A stretch of DNA of 64,000 bases. It comes from Asterias amurensis. Its lineage: Eukaryota; Echinodermata; Asteroidea; Forcipulatida; Asteriidae. Position 1 is the stretch's first letter. Each line of letters opens with the position of its first letter. Under the pieces are notes generated by a model. The model had not been told where the DNA came from and did not search any database. It saw only the letters and a list, made by a program, of their open reading frames with translations. Where the stretch lies: positions 5,210,501 through 5,274,500 of the forward strand of contig NC_092661.1 of assembly GCF_032118995.1 (NCBI RefSeq), written 5' to 3'. Shown here piece after piece: positions 46,777 through 61,980 of this stretch. The translations under genes were made by a program, and so were the position numbers.

Positions 46777-47366
46777 GTCATAATTATTGCTAATAATTAT
46801 CTCATGGTAACGAACTCCTTTTTATAACTTCTACTAAAATCATATCAGATAGCCAGTATTATGACTTTCTCGGAATAATGACGCACTGCCTTTCACTCTT
46901 TAAAACTTAAATTTGATTCCCTGTAGCTTTAGTTAAGTGCATTATGTTTGCAAGACATACAGTTAATATAGACGCCAATTTCAGATAAACTGACATTACC
47001 CACGCGATTGATGACGTACGTATGTTTTAATGGTCAGTAAGGCTTTTTTGGCGACAGGTATTTTGAGAAAACTAAACCCTTTTATCTTCCGTTTTTACAT
47101 CTCAAGGGTTCAATATTGTCACACATTATTGTTTAACTACTGCAAAAGCACACTCTGATGTCGTTGACCGAACTCATTCGCAAAAGCTCCTTAGGGGCCG
47201 TGGGTTCAAGCGAAGCTTGTTATTTTATTGGAAAAAAAAGACATTCACATTACGCTAGAGCAATGTTGCAAATTGTTGGAAATTAATTGTTGAAAATTGA
47301 TTGTTGATCTAATAATAGTCATCACTAACGTTCGCTGTTCGGCATGCCAGTAACCCAGAAGATCCA
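46777..47366. other. Gene-free stretch
   Basis: No supported feature. Confidence 0.35.
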
Positions 47367-48110
47367 TTTAAAGGCAGTGGACACTATTGGTAATTACTCA
47401 AAATGATATTACAACCTTACTTGGTAACGAGTAATGCGGGAGGTTGGTACTATAAAACATTGAGATAAACGGCTCCCTTTGAAGTGGAGTAGTTTTCGAG
47501 AAAGACGTAATTTTCAATGAGTTTTATTTCGAGACCTAACAATTAGACTTAGAGGTTTCGAAATCATCAAGCATCTGAAAGCACACACAACTTCGTGAGA
47601 CAGGGGTGTTTTTCTTTCATTATTATCTCCCAACTTCGACGACCAACTGAGCTCAAAGTTTAACAGGTTTATTATTTTATGCATTGAGATACACCAAGTG
47701 AGAAGACTGGTCTTTGACAATTACCAATAGTGTCAAGTGTCTTAAGGGCAGTGGACACTATTGGTAATTAGCATAAAACCTTACTTGGTAAAGAGTAATG
47801 GGGAGAGGTTGGTAGTATAAACCATTGTGAAACAGCCTCTGAAGTTGAGTAGTTTTCGAGAAAGAAGTAATTTTTCACGAATTTGATTTCGAGACCTCAA
47901 GTTTAGAATTCTAGGTCCCGAAATCAAGCATCTGAAAGCACACAACTTCGTGGGACCAGGGTGTTTTGTTCTTTCAGGGTAATCTCGCAACTCCGACGAC
48001 CAATCAAGCTCAAATTGTCACAGGTTTGTTATTTTATGCATATGTTGAGATACAGTATGTGAGAAGACTGGTCTTTGACAACTATACCAAAAGTGTCCAC
48101 TGGCTTTAAA
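47367..48110. mobile_element. Two family-A MITEs in tandem, copies A11 and A12
   Basis: A11 is 47367-47746 and A12 is 47745-48110. They share the junction CTTAAGGGCAGTGGAC, so A12 starts where A11 ends. Confidence 0.85.
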
Positions 48111-48424
48111 ACAAAAAAATGTAATGAGATTTTCTGATGACGATTATGGTACAATATTATTTCAACCTACACTAACAAATTTACCAATCAAGTTCTTTTC
48201 CATATAACACAGTATATTATTTTGCAATGGAAAATGCAGCGTTAGCTTTTCAATGATAAAGTTAAAGTTTCTAGAACATCGTAACCAACTAAAGAATGTT
48301 GATGAATTACTTTTCACTGATTGTTGGTGTTACGTACGTAACAAACTTGGGTATGACATGACATCATAAAGCCAAACAGCGACCCCACCGTCCTCATCGG
48401 CACATTTCCGTTGTTTGACCTTAG

Positions 48425-49050
48425 CTAGACTGATCCCCTGTATTTATCCACAAGCTTTTTCTCTGTACCCGTGGTTTCATTGAATACAATAATTTCATTG
48501 GATAAATTGCGGGGACGTAAGCGTTCTACAATTCTGTGTTTTGATTGGCCAAATGGTCCGAGGTGACGTTTGGCAGCTGCGCTTGTGGTTGTCTGCAATA
48601 ATGAATCTAGGTGAAAGGTGAAGAAAGACTGGAACTGACCTACGCTACAGGCCACTCTCTGGCGTTATTCACGAGCCTCGATGTGTGAATTTAGATGTTC
48701 AAGCTATAGACCTCAACAGCGGGCCGGTTGCCAACACAACGCAACCGGCAATAGGGTCCAACAACGCAACAATAAGTTATGTTTGAGTTTAATGTGATTT
48801 TATGCTCATTCAAATTGTTGTGTGTCTTTTTTACTTCATTTCATTTCACTTCAACTGTTAATTTTGATTCTGGAGCCAAGAAGGCCTTCAATAAAGCCAA
48901 GAACCCAATTTGGGGAAGACACAGAGAGAAGTTTCAGTTTTTAAAATGTGGGAGGAAAAGCCAAGGTAATTGTTTCTTGGAAAAACCCACGCAGTTAGGT
49001 AGGGACTGAAAACACAATCCATGGGAACCCAATGGGAATTGAACCGGGGT
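48425..49050. repeat. Dispersed repeat region
   Basis: 48425-48700 shares blocks with 22400-22620. 48940-49045 (GTGGGAGGAAAAGCCA, AAAAACCCACGCAG, ATTGAACCGGGGTC) resembles a DNA-repeat tail common in animals. Confidence 0.45.
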
Positions 49051-49127
49051 CATAAAAGAAAGCTTTCAGAACTATTTTTTTTCTCTGCCGAAAATAATGT
49101 TTAACTGTTTTATAGGCATACTTCGTC

Positions 49128-49473
49128 TTAAAGTCACTCACTACCCGGACACCTTTGGTAATATAATGCCAAAGACCAGTCCCCCCACTTGACGTATCTC
49201 AACAATATGCATAAAATACTGTGAAATTGGTCGTCGAAGTTGCGGAGGAATAATGAGTATTACTTTGAGTAATTACCCAAAGTGTCCAGGGGTGGATTTC
49301 ACAGAGGTAGTCCTAACTTAGGACTAGTCCTAGGCAATGCTAAGAGATAGGACCAGTCCTAAGTTAGGATGAGTTACTGGTCCTATTTTAGGACCAGTCC
49401 TCTCTCTTAGCATTGCTTTAGGACTAGTCCTAAGTAGGACTACCTTTGTGAAATCCACCCCTGTGCCTTTAAA
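49128..49473. mobile_element. Family-A MITE, copy A13, with nested family-G element
   Basis: A13 starts TTAAAGTCACTCACTACCCG and is internally deleted. Its right TIR is split: AGTGTCCAG, then the G element 49288-49462, then TGCCTTTAAA. Confidence 0.75.
49288..49462. mobile_element. Family-G foldback MITE, near-perfect copy
   Basis: GGGGTGGATTTCACAGAGGT and CTTTGTGAAATCCACCCCT at the ends. Inside are long complementary arms with TTAGGACTAGTCCTAGGCAA and GCAATGCTAAGAGA. Confidence 0.85.
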
Positions 49474-49668
49474 ACCATCTGCCGACTGAGTGCCACGGGG
49501 ATCATGGACACTTCAAATCAATGCACGCCCACCAGTCGGTAGTGTCAGTAATCTGAAAGAGGTCACTGTACAGGCTAAGTGATAATGAGACATTAGTCAT
49601 GTCATCAGTTGATACATATTTTTTGTGTATTATTAATTTTTTCTAAACAGGAAAAAATTTTGACAGTT

Positions 49669-49945
49669 TTAAAGACCTCGGCACTATTCGAATTGTTGGG
49701 AGATGAACATGAAAGAAAAGAAGAAGCTTGTCACACGAAGCTAAATATGTTATTAGGTCTCAAAATCAAATTCGTGGAAAATAACTTCATTCACGAAAAC
49801 TACACATTACTTATTAGAGGGAGCCGTTTCTCACATTATTTTATAATACTATCAACAGCTCTCCATTGCTTGTTACCAAGTAAGTTTTTATGCTTACAAT
49901 TATTTTGAGTAAGTACCAAAAGTGTCCAGTGCCTTACATTAAAGG
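49669..49945. mobile_element. Family-A MITE, copy A14 (diverged)
   Basis: TTTAAAGACCTCGGCACTAT to AAAGTGTCCAGTGCCTTACA, with family interior GGAGCCGTTTCTCACA. Confidence 0.7.
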
Positions 49946-50009
49946 GAAGGTATAGGTCTGTTAACCACTAATAAAATCAAATGCAATAAAAACTTATGGT
50001 TAGAAGTAC

Positions 50010-50161
50010 AGCTGCAGCTTTCGGTAGATTACCGCACCTAGAAAATCATTTTGAAGTGGGGATATCTGGACTGTGAAGACGTGACCTGCATATGTGGGTC
50101 AGAGCCACAAACTATGGATCACCTCTTGAGATGCCCCAAAGATACTATAATGCAGAATTGA
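50010..50161 (+). pseudogene. Non-LTR reverse transcriptase C-terminal zinc-knuckle remnant
   Basis: From 50057 the frame reads WGYLDCEDVTC, ICGSEPQTMDHLLRCP and soon a stop. The W-G-L...C-x-CG...QTMDH(I/L)L-x-CP pattern is a common ending of LINE reverse transcriptases. Stops upstream show it is dead. Confidence 0.65.
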
Positions 50162-50429
50162 GGACCTTGCAGAGTATAATGATATTGCAAGGAGCTGTGT
50201 TCAGTTCTGGCTGAAACACAACATCTAGTGTGTGGACACGATACGAAGAAAAAATACTTTGAAGTGATGTAGTAATTGAACAAGTTTTCATTTTGAAAAC
50301 CCCAAAATTTGATTGTGAGAAACGTTACTGTCCAAAACATTTCTCAGATTGTGTTCTCCTATGAGGTTGATTATTCCTGCGTGGACATCGCTCCGGAATT
50401 GTTTGCGATATCTCATAACGCAACACCCA

Positions 50430-50803
50430 TTTAAAGCCATTTTACACTTTCGGTAAACAGTATTGTCCAAAGGCCCACACTTCGTGTATCACAACTTATA
50501 TATAAATAACAAACCTGTGAAAATTTAGGCTCAATCGGTCATCGGAGTCGGGGGAAAAAAAAAAAAAAAACGGGAAACCCACTCTTGTTTCCACGCGTTT
50601 CGCCGTGTCATGACATGTGTTTAAATCCGTAATTCTCGCTATCGAGAATTGATATTATTGCTTTAATATTTTCTCAAAAAGTAAAGCATTTCATGGAACA
50701 ATATTTCAAGAGAAGTCTTTCACCATTACCTTTTGTAAACCCTGTAAATTATTTGTAAATCTGTGAACTTTTTTCTGTACCGAAAGTGTATAATGGCTTT
50801 AAA
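50430..50803. mobile_element. Family-C MITE, copy 5
   Basis: TTAAAGCCATTTTACACTTT and AAAGTGTATAATGGCTTTAA ends with full interior in the opposite orientation to C1. Confidence 0.85.
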
Positions 50804-51030
50804 TGAAATCTTCACAGGTTAGTTTGATAAATATCTATAAAGTATTTAAAGAATCAGAAGGCTAAACAAAAAAGTAAACGGTCGTGTAACATTAGAGTTA
50901 AACACTATGTTGACTTTAATATTAGACGGTGACCCCAGCAGAAATTTATTGGAAATCCTTTTAGAGTGATAATGGAAAGGTATATTTAAAAAAATAACAA
51001 AACATCTGTAATGGTTCATCCATTTTTAGC

Positions 51031-51416
51031 TTTAAAGGCAGTGGACACTATTGGTAATTACTCAAAATAATTATTAGCATAAAACCTTAATTGGTTACGA
51101 CTAATGGGAGAGGTTGATGGTATAAAACATTGTGAGAAACGGCTCCCTCTGAAGTGCCATAGTTTTCGAGAAAGACGTAATTTTCCACGAATTTGATTTC
51201 GAGACCTCAGATTTAGAACTTGAGGTCTCGAAATGAACCATCTGAACGCACACAACTTCGTGTGACACGGGTGGGTTTTTTCTTTCATTATTATCTCGCA
51301 AGTTCGATGACCGATCAAGCTCAAATTTTCACAGGTTTGTTATTTTATGCATATGTCGAGATACACAAACTGTGAAGGCTAGTCTTTGACAATTACCAAT
51401 TGTCCACTGTCTTTAT
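51031..51416. mobile_element. Family-A MITE, copy A15
   Basis: Near-consensus left end TTTAAAGGCAGTGGACACTA; the right end is short of a few bases (CAATTGTCCACTGTCTTTA). Confidence 0.88.
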
Positions 51417-53372
51417 AAAAATAACAAAACATGTGTAATGGTCCATCCATGTTTAGCTTTAAGAGAACATTTGTTAGTTTAAAAGCAATTTGATATACAA
51501 ATATTGAACAATCGGCTTTTTTTACAAAATTTAAGTCGATGTTCAGATAAGAACTACCATCATGTTATTGTTAGCAACACGGCAAAGTTCCAGTTTGTTA
51601 ACTATTTATTATTTTGAAAATAACAATGTACATAATGCATAGGTCCGTCCAGAGTGAATCGCTGTATTAAATTGACGGATAAAGAAACAAATACTTGTAT
51701 TAAACGTAAGAATTAATTGTCTTTGATCAGGCTATCCTATCCTTTCCCTTGCCCACTCAATCAGATAAACAAAAAAGTGACCTTGAGTAACTAAAACAAC
51801 ATGTTTATAGTGGAGTGTAACCATGGCAATTGCCGCTCTTACAATTCTAATGGACGACTTCTGATATGGATATATTGATAAGCTGATAGGGACTTTTTGA
51901 AGGGCTTTTTACTGTATTATTTTCTTTTTGTGTTTTATTTTTAAACAAAGCTAGCATTTCCTGTCTCCCGAGAAGAGAGTTGACTTTAGGAGATGATGAT
52001 TATCTGAAGGTCTGAAGAAGATAAGGCATCTTAAAGGCTACCACATTTTGAAATGAAATAGTCACAGATAGTTGTATGATACCTACCACTATTTTATAAC
52101 CTTTCAGAACGATTCAGTGTTGTGGGTTTTTGTGTAATACTTGCTTTTACTTGCAATGTTCATAATACTTTGACATTGTAAAATACCACAGTCTCTCTTT
52201 TACCAATATTTTTATTTTAATATGCCAGTATGAGCTTTTATATTGTAATTAGGCTAGGCACTTGTATATCTCATAATTATTTTTATAATGTGAGCCCTGC
52301 TTTATTAATGTCCATTATGTCTCTTTATTATCTGTTTCAAGACTGTTATTTCCTTTAGTTTTTGTAATATTGTTTTCTTATTTTTCTCCTCTGTATGTAT
52401 GTGTTCTTTATCGTCAATGTTTTCTTTTACTCAGCATTTTTACCTGTGAAACTAATGCAAGAATGAATAAATACAATATCAAAGTGGATGGTATAATGTA
52501 AAACACTAACAGTACCTATATACAAAGAGTATAGCACTGTGACGTTGTGCAGGACTGATAAGAACACATTGAAACATTGAAGACAGGATTTGAATGTTCT
52601 GTCCATAAAGATGACAAATCCACAGGGACACGAAAACTCAAGGAGACGTTTACAATCCCCTTAACCCGAGGCAGTCCATCCATAAAGAGAAAGCTTTTAG
52701 AGAATTGAAAAAACAAAAAATCAAAATTGTCTTTTATGAGTTGCCCCCTTAGGCCTGACTTTCAACAAAGTAATTTGATTATTTTTTTTCATGGATGGTG
52801 TAAGACGCGCTCACGACAAGACAATAATTAGGGCTTATATGGAAGGCAACACCAAGATCCGTAAGTGCCAGAAGGCGTCACTGATGATCCTTGCTACTAA
52901 CGACGCAACCCATGGACGCTTTACTTTGATATTGTTTGCATTTCAAATACAGCAAAGCCGTAGCTACGGTGACGTGATTTGGCGGAAAAGAAAAGCAAAT
53001 TGAAAATGTTACTGAAGCCGAAGGGATTTGAAAATGCGAGGTTACGCAGGCAAGCAAGGTCGATTGAAATCTGCATGGAGGCAACGCGGACTTGACTTTT
53101 AGCCCCTACTCTCACGCGACACACTCCGCAACCCCCGATGAAATCAACTATAGGGCTAATACATCAATACGGCAAGGGTATATTTAGCGGAATGGTACGG
53201 AAAGTGATTGAATACCATGTGAATTTGACTTTTGTTGTAGGCTTAATACTGTTTCCATTATTCACAAGAGTCTTTGGAGTAGGGGGCCTACAATAATATT
53301 AAAGTCTATTTTTATTGATTTATTTAATACAATTTATTTTTGTTTGATTTTAAAATTATTGTCAAACTTGGC
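51417..53372. other. Gene-free stretch
   Basis: No supported gene. 52080-52480 is T-rich and ends AAGAATGAATAAATACAATA, which could be a retroposed 3' end. 52785-53130 is richer in GC but has no frame over 70 codons. Confidence 0.35.
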
Positions 53373-53765
53373 TTAAAGACAGTGGACACTATTAGTAATA
53401 ATTTTCAAAGACCAGTCTACTCACTTGGTGTATCTCAACATAAGCATAAAAGCATAAAATAACAAACCTGTCAAAATTTGAGCTCGATTGGTCATTGGAG
53501 TTGCGAGATAACTATGAACGAAAAAACACCCTTGTCACACGAAGTTGTGTGCTTTCAGATGCTTGATTTCGAGACCTCAAAATTCTAAATCTGAGGTCTC
53601 TAAATCAAAATTCGTGTAAATTAATTACTTCTTTCTCGAAAACTATAAAGGGAGCCGTTTCTCATAATGTTTTTACTCTCAACCTCTCCCCATTACTCGT
53701 CACCTAGAAAGGTTTTATGCTAATAATTATTTTGAGTAATTACCAATAGTGTCCAGTTCCTTTAA
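53373..53765. mobile_element. Family-A MITE, copy A16
   Basis: TTAAAGACAGTGGACACTAT and AATAGTGTCCAGTTCCTTTA ends. Confidence 0.85.
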
Positions 53766-54858
53766 CAATGATTATTTCAATAGCCTAAATTGCAATAGAA
53801 AACACATGTGGTAGGGCCCATGTAGACAAAAGGGGCGTATTTTCTAGGCGATCATTATGCTGCTATTTAATGGAATGGAACTCTTTTGAGGATGGGGTAG
53901 ACTTATTGCACGAATTGGCGATTTTGCCGAGGGGGCTTCCCGCTTTAGTTTTTGTTTTGTTTTTTGAGTAGCGTGGGCTTATGGGGCGCGTTGATACAAT
54001 CCAGTGCGGTTTAGACAAAAAACCTCATGGCCACTTTGAGGTATTTTGTGGATGGACGTTTTGGCTTCACTCCATCATTTTTTACACTGTAGGGTCTGGT
54101 ACACTGGGGGGACCGCGCGAGATTAATTGTTTTACCCCTGGAGGGCGCCCTTTAAAATGACACCCCTTTCCAAAACAAACGCGAGCGGAAGCAGCTGCTG
54201 CAGTCCGTTGGATCGGGACAGCATGTTTTTTTTTCTTGAAATCTTGATTGAAATGAGTTTGTGAGTCACGATTCTGGGGGTCAAACACACTCTTTTCTGT
54301 GATTCGCCATCAACCTACCTGGAAACCCTGGACAGATCCATGGGTTTTGTGATATATTAAGTAAGTTTCAGCTCATCATCTCTCCTCTCTATAAAGTCTC
54401 ACTCATTCATTGTTTTCTTGGACTTGGGCATGTTGGGGATCTTGCATCCATGTTCTTCATCAGTGTTGTTTATTATTTGTTTCGGCCCAATTGTAATTCA
54501 TAATTCATACGCTTACCCCCTATTTAATAGTAAAAATTATCATAGTATTAGTAGAGCCAATACATTTTATTATTCTTAACGTACGTAGAAGCAGAGGACA
54601 CCTGCGCGGCATTGTCAGTGGAGCTTTTACAAGCAATGATTACTATAAATAAAAATAATATTAAGAGATAGACTTGGCAATCGTGGAGACGATAAATAGC
54701 GGAGAGAACCTGTCATATTATAGTTCTAATTCTAGGAATTTAGATAGGAGTAGATGATATAGGCCTAAGGCCTAACAAAATGAGGGATGTTTCCTTCCTC
54801 ACCCCAGTCCTTGGTCATGATGCTAGGACTTATAACCGTCGGAAGGAGGGTTGGACAA
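53766..54858. other. Gene-free stretch, possible 5' region of the kinase gene
   Basis: No coding exon seen. AAGTAAGTTTCAG near 54357 is a donor-like site that might end a noncoding first exon of the downstream kinase; this is speculative. Confidence 0.25.
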
Positions 54859-54979
54859 GTTTCCGTATGGTGCCACCACTTTTTCATTCGATATGAAATA
54901 ATATAGTATCTAATTTACCTCAATGAGATATCCCTTTTTGTAAAAATGAGTGAAAAGGTGGTGGCGCCATACGGAAAGT
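54859..54979. mobile_element. Family-E foldback MITE, copy 2
   Basis: AGTTTCCGTATGGTGCCACC and GGTGGCGCCATACGGAAAG arms around an AT-rich centre. Confidence 0.8.
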
Positions 54980-54980
54980 T

Positions 54981-55774
54981 ACCCGGAGGGTTACGTTATC
55001 GCAACTAGGATTGGCCTATTATAATTATGTACAGTCCAATACCGGACACTTTGCACCTCGCAAACTCGGCACCTGCAAACTTGGCACCTTCAGGCATGTG
55101 AGACTTCCTCTTTTCAGCCGATTTCCTCTATTTTGGTTTCGACTTTCGTCTTTTTTTCTTCACTTTCTGTGTACAAAAGTATAGGAATAGTATCTTTTCC
55201 TCTTTTGTTCCTGTTCAGTTTTCTCTTTTCCTCTAATTTCAGGGATAGGGGAAAAGTTTCCATTTGGCGCCACCACTTTTTCATTCGAAATAAAATAATA
55301 TAGTATCTAATTTACCTGATTGATAAATCCCTTTTTGTAAAAATGAGTGAAAAAGTGGTGGCGCCATACGGAAAGTTACCCGGAGGGTTACGTTATCGCA
55401 ACTAGGATTGGCCTATTATAATTATGTACAGTCCAATACCGGACACTTTGCACCTCGCAAACTCGGCACCTGCAAACTTGGCACCTTCAGGCATGTGAGA
55501 CTTCCTCTTTTCAGCCGATTTCCTCTATTTTGGTTTCGACTTTCGTCTTTTTTTCTTCACTTTCTGTGTACAAAAGTATAGGAATAGTATCTTTTCCTCT
55601 TTTGTTCCTGTTCAGTTTTCTCTTTTCCTCTAATTTCAGGGATAGGGGAAAAGTTTCCATTTGGCGCCACCACTTTTTCATTCGAAATAAAATAATATAG
55701 TATCTAATTTACCTGATTGATAAATCCCTTTTTGTAAAAATGAGTGAAAAAGTGGTGGCGCCATACGGAAAGTT
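54981..55774. repeat. 397-bp tandem duplication with embedded family-E MITEs
   Basis: Units 54981-55377 and 55378-55774 begin ACCCGGAGGGTTACGTTATC and look identical over nearly all their length. Each ends with a family-E MITE (55252-55377 and about 55649-55774). The near identity implies a very recent duplication, or an assembly artefact. Confidence 0.9.
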
Positions 55775-56804
55775 ATCCTCGATAGGTACTAACATGTCTG
55801 CACCTTGCAAACTCGGCACCCACTTGGCACTATTCTAAGAATGTCGGCACCAAAAATGAAGCATGAGGCTACAGGCCTTGGGTAACTTCTTCAGTGATAA
55901 ACAGAAATCACATTTGTCATACAACAATGTACAATGTAGTCAAAATGAGAAACAAACGAGTTCAGCTGGACTCGTTGGGTCGTGAGTTTACAGACTCCGA
56001 TGGTGAAATTACTGACCTTGGTTTGGCTCATTGAGTCTAGTGTAGAGTTAGATCCTTCTGGTCCGAGGTGCTGGTGAAATGATTAAATTGAATTTCTTGC
56101 TACAGCTTTTCAATCGCTGCTTCTGATGAAGTGCAATAATTTATAAGCTGTCCTTGGCAATAACACGGAGAGGGAAGTGTAATTTCAGCACTCGTCACCA
56201 ATCCCAATCTCATCTGTATGTAAATTTTCAAAAACAAAACTACTAGCATTAAAACACAATTTTATTTAGTAGCTTGGGTTAAATTGGAATTTTCTTTTGA
56301 AGACTTGTAAAATCAATTTGCAGTTTGCGTTATCAGTGCAGATGTGTGGTCTGACTGAACATCAGAATGTGTGTTCATCCGAGTTGTACAGTGTAGTACG
56401 TGCAATGTACGTATTAAGTTTCTCAAGTGATTTGAAGTGTCCTTCTTTTTTATGGTTCTGATACAAGATGGTTTTTTCTGAAAGGGGGAAGTAGATCATG
56501 CAACTTCCTTTTATTAGTATGCTTGCTGATTTCTTATGCTCTTGGAATATCTAAAAATAAAAAAAATAAAGAGCCTAATTACAAGTCTATTTTAAGGCAT
56601 CATCATCATGTACAGTGTACATTAGGCCATGTACACAATGAATGATCCCATTTTTATCCAAGGACCAAGTGTCACGTGCCTGTTTCGAAGAAAGCCTTTT
56701 ATTGTAAACGAATTGCCCTTCACAATGTACATGTACCTTAAGATTTGAAATTGAATACAAAAGTGGGATAAGGTCCTAAACATTCATACCTGAGACAGTT
56801 TTGC
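55775..56804. other. Gene-free stretch
   Basis: No supported gene or recognised repeat beyond the end of the tandem array. Confidence 0.35.
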
Positions 56805-57050
56805 TATTCCTATTGGTGGAGGGCGCGTCACGTGGGGGTGTTCAAAAGGTTGATTATAACCAGCTGGATCTGTTTCTAATTTCTAACCTGTTGTTTTTGG
56901 ATACATTTTTGTACTACGCGCTAGTCTTGTTGCAGGACATTTTTTGATACGCGCGATGCTGGCGCTGTTGTAATTTACGCTGTTGGTGAGTTGGCCGCGC
57001 TGTGTGTGAAATGAAAACAGAAAACGTCTTGCACCAAGACTATACGCGCA
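56805..57050. repeat. Dispersed repeat with CCAAT and E-box motifs, copy 2
   Basis: CCTATTGGTGGAGGGCGCGT followed by CACGTG, and GATACGCGCGATGC further on. Related to 19560-19790. It lies 1.7 kb before the kinase coding exon, so a promoter role is possible but unproven. Confidence 0.45.
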
Positions 57051-57810
57051 GGAATGCATCAGAGAACTGTCTCGTATGCATTGGAAAACGTGCAACACAC
57101 CTACGTACAGAGCTCAAGGGCATCTGAAAACAGATAAGTTTTACAGAGTTTCTTAATTTATGTGAAACTGTCTTGGAGGTATTTAAACTGTCTCGGGAAT
57201 TAAATTTGTATCATACAGCTGTACAGTGTAGGCTGTGTGGCTGTTGGGAGAGTAAAACTCTTCCTATCCAACTTGTCCAATAAAGTACTGGCGTGTCTTT
57301 CCTAAAGTAGTACAGTACATGTAAGAGCCCTTCCAACAATGGAAAATTTGCTGTCTGTCTTTTTATTACCATGAAGTTCAAAACCTGCCTTTCTTGCCAT
57401 TGACCAAAAAAAAAGCTACATGTAAGAGAAAATTTGTTTTTATTGGCTTTAAGATTTAACTATTCTTTTGGGATCCTGTTGACAGGATGGTTGAAGATTA
57501 CAGTATTACTCATGTTACCATGGTTACTTACAGTTTTAGTCAATGCAGTGAAGATACTGAGGGTGACAGTACATTGTGTTGTGACTGCGTAAGAATGTGT
57601 GCCAGAAAGTAATCTTAACTCAGGGTTTTAGCTTAATCTTTTGGACAGATCCCCTCTCGTTTAGAATGTCAACCTTGAGCTTGCTATTGTGTACTTCTAG
57701 GAAGCTTACAAAGAAGATAAGCTGATCAGTATCAGCTGAAAAGGATACTCTTTGGACCGTACTTTATTGAACCTTATCAGATATCATCGTTTGCCCAGAG
57801 CTGCTATAAG

Positions 57811-58022
57811 CCCCTTTCACACGAGAGAAATTTAGCAAGGGTCCCTTGCTAAATTGTAGCATGGTTGTAACATATATTACAAAATGCACATCGTGTGAAA
57901 GGACAATAACTTTTGAAGTGTCCAGGGTCTCTTGTTAAATGTCCGTTGTAGGTGTGGACCTACAACAAAACCTTACACTAGCGGAAGTTTTTACCAAGGA
58001 CGTAGATCATCGTGTGAAAGAG
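57811..58022. repeat. Short TIR repeat (CCTTTCACACGA ends)
   Basis: CCCCTTTCACACGAGAGAAA at the left; ATCGTGTGAAAGGACA inside and ATCGTGTGAAAGAGG at the right. AGCAAGGGTCCCTTGCT near the left is a perfect stem. Confidence 0.6.
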
Positions 58023-58097
58023 GAAATGTATACATCTTCTACACTTTGCACCTCCTGCCTTCCCCTCGAGATCTGCCACCCCTACTAAACTCAATTT

Positions 58098-58195
58098 TAA
58101 ACGTAGTCCCTCATAAAACCTTGCAGGAAAAACTGTATGTTACAGCTCTAGGAGGGTCACTGAGTGACGGATATGCACGCTAGGAGAATCCACTT
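58098..58195 (+). mobile_element. SINE tail fragment
   Basis: ACGTAGTCCCTCATAAAACC, TTGCAGGAAAAACTGTATGT, GGGTCACTGAGTGACG and TATTATTA match the 3' half of the SINE at 61357-61768. Confidence 0.7.
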
Positions 58196-58330
58196 TTATT
58201 ATTATGAGTGTTAACTCTTTGGAATCAATTACGTGTGTAACTATTGATTTGAGGACAATTACGCTCTACCAACTTTGGTATTTTTAAAACTCAACTCAAT
58301 ACATTGCTTTTTAAAAGACATTATTTTTTA
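58196..58330 (+). pseudogene. CR1-like LINE C-terminal remnant
   Basis: Reads LTLWNQL, then after stops TNFGIFKTQLNTLLFKRHYF, the WN-L...FK-x-LKT-LF ending of CR1-type ORF2. Degraded. Confidence 0.5.
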
Positions 58331-58446
58331 ATCTTCTGTACCTTTTTTATTGATTGCCTTTTACTGTGTGGTTGACTCGTACTGGTGTAGTCTCAATTGC
58401 TTTGACATTTTTTATGTTTTTATGTAAGACACTTTATCAAACATAA

Positions 58447-61253
<2,807 letters not shown>

Positions 61254-61356
61254 GTAAGAATCAAATCCATGTGTCCATTATGCGTTGTGCGTAATGCATA
61301 GTGCGTAATCCTAATATTCACACCGAGCAGTGCATAATAGCACCTCAAAAGTGGAA

Positions 61357-61768
61357 GTGTCGTGGCCGAGCGGTTAGTAGCACCGAATTCAAACTCTGGT
61401 GTTTCTGATCAGCAGAGTGTGGGTTCGAATCCCCAGCCGTGACACTTGTGTTCAAGACACTTCACCATTGTTTCGTCCTTCGGATGGGACATTAAGCCGT
61501 TGGTCCCATGTGTTATGTAACGCATGTAAAAGAACCCTGTGCACTTATCGAAAAGAGAAGGGGTTCGCCCCGGTGTTCCTGGTCCGATCGGCAGCAAATT
61601 GCGCCACAGCACCTTGTAAAACATTACATGGTGCTATCAGAATTAGGTCTCATAATTCAAAACGTAGTCCCCCATCTTGCAGGAAATACTGTATGTTACA
61701 GCGCAAGGAGCGTCACTGAGTGACGAACATGTGCGCTATATAAGAAGCCACAATTATTGTTATTATTA
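61357..61768 (+). mobile_element. tRNA-derived SINE, second family, full-length copy
   Basis: Head GTGTCGTGGCCGAGCGGTTA has box A at 61363-61373; box B GGTTCGAATCC is at 61432-61442. A body of about 300 bp ends in an ATTGTTATTATTAAA tail. The head resembles a Leu/Ser-type tRNA with a long variable region. In kinase intron 2, sense orientation. Confidence 0.85.
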
Positions 61769-61980
61769 AAAGTCAGGCACTTTCTATATGTAAAAGAAGA
61801 TTCTGAGGGGCACGCCCTCGATCCATTGGACAGCGAAAACATTCCTCAAGAGTGCATCAATATGATGTTCAAGTACATCCCTAAACAATCCTACAGAGTG
61901 AATGGAACGTTCTGGCAATCCAATGGAACATTCCATGTGTACAGGTGCTTGGAAACATACTGTATTCGATCCAATGCGCT

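Noticed and set aside
48425..48655. A 76-codon minus-strand frame preceded by an acceptor-like site
   Set aside because: Homologous to the repeat at 22400-22620 in another frame; no domain.
61357..61445. tRNA-like sequence with box A and box B
   Set aside because: No complete cloverleaf is evident and it continues into a SINE body and tail; the same applies at 22905, 20295, 7572 and 63520.
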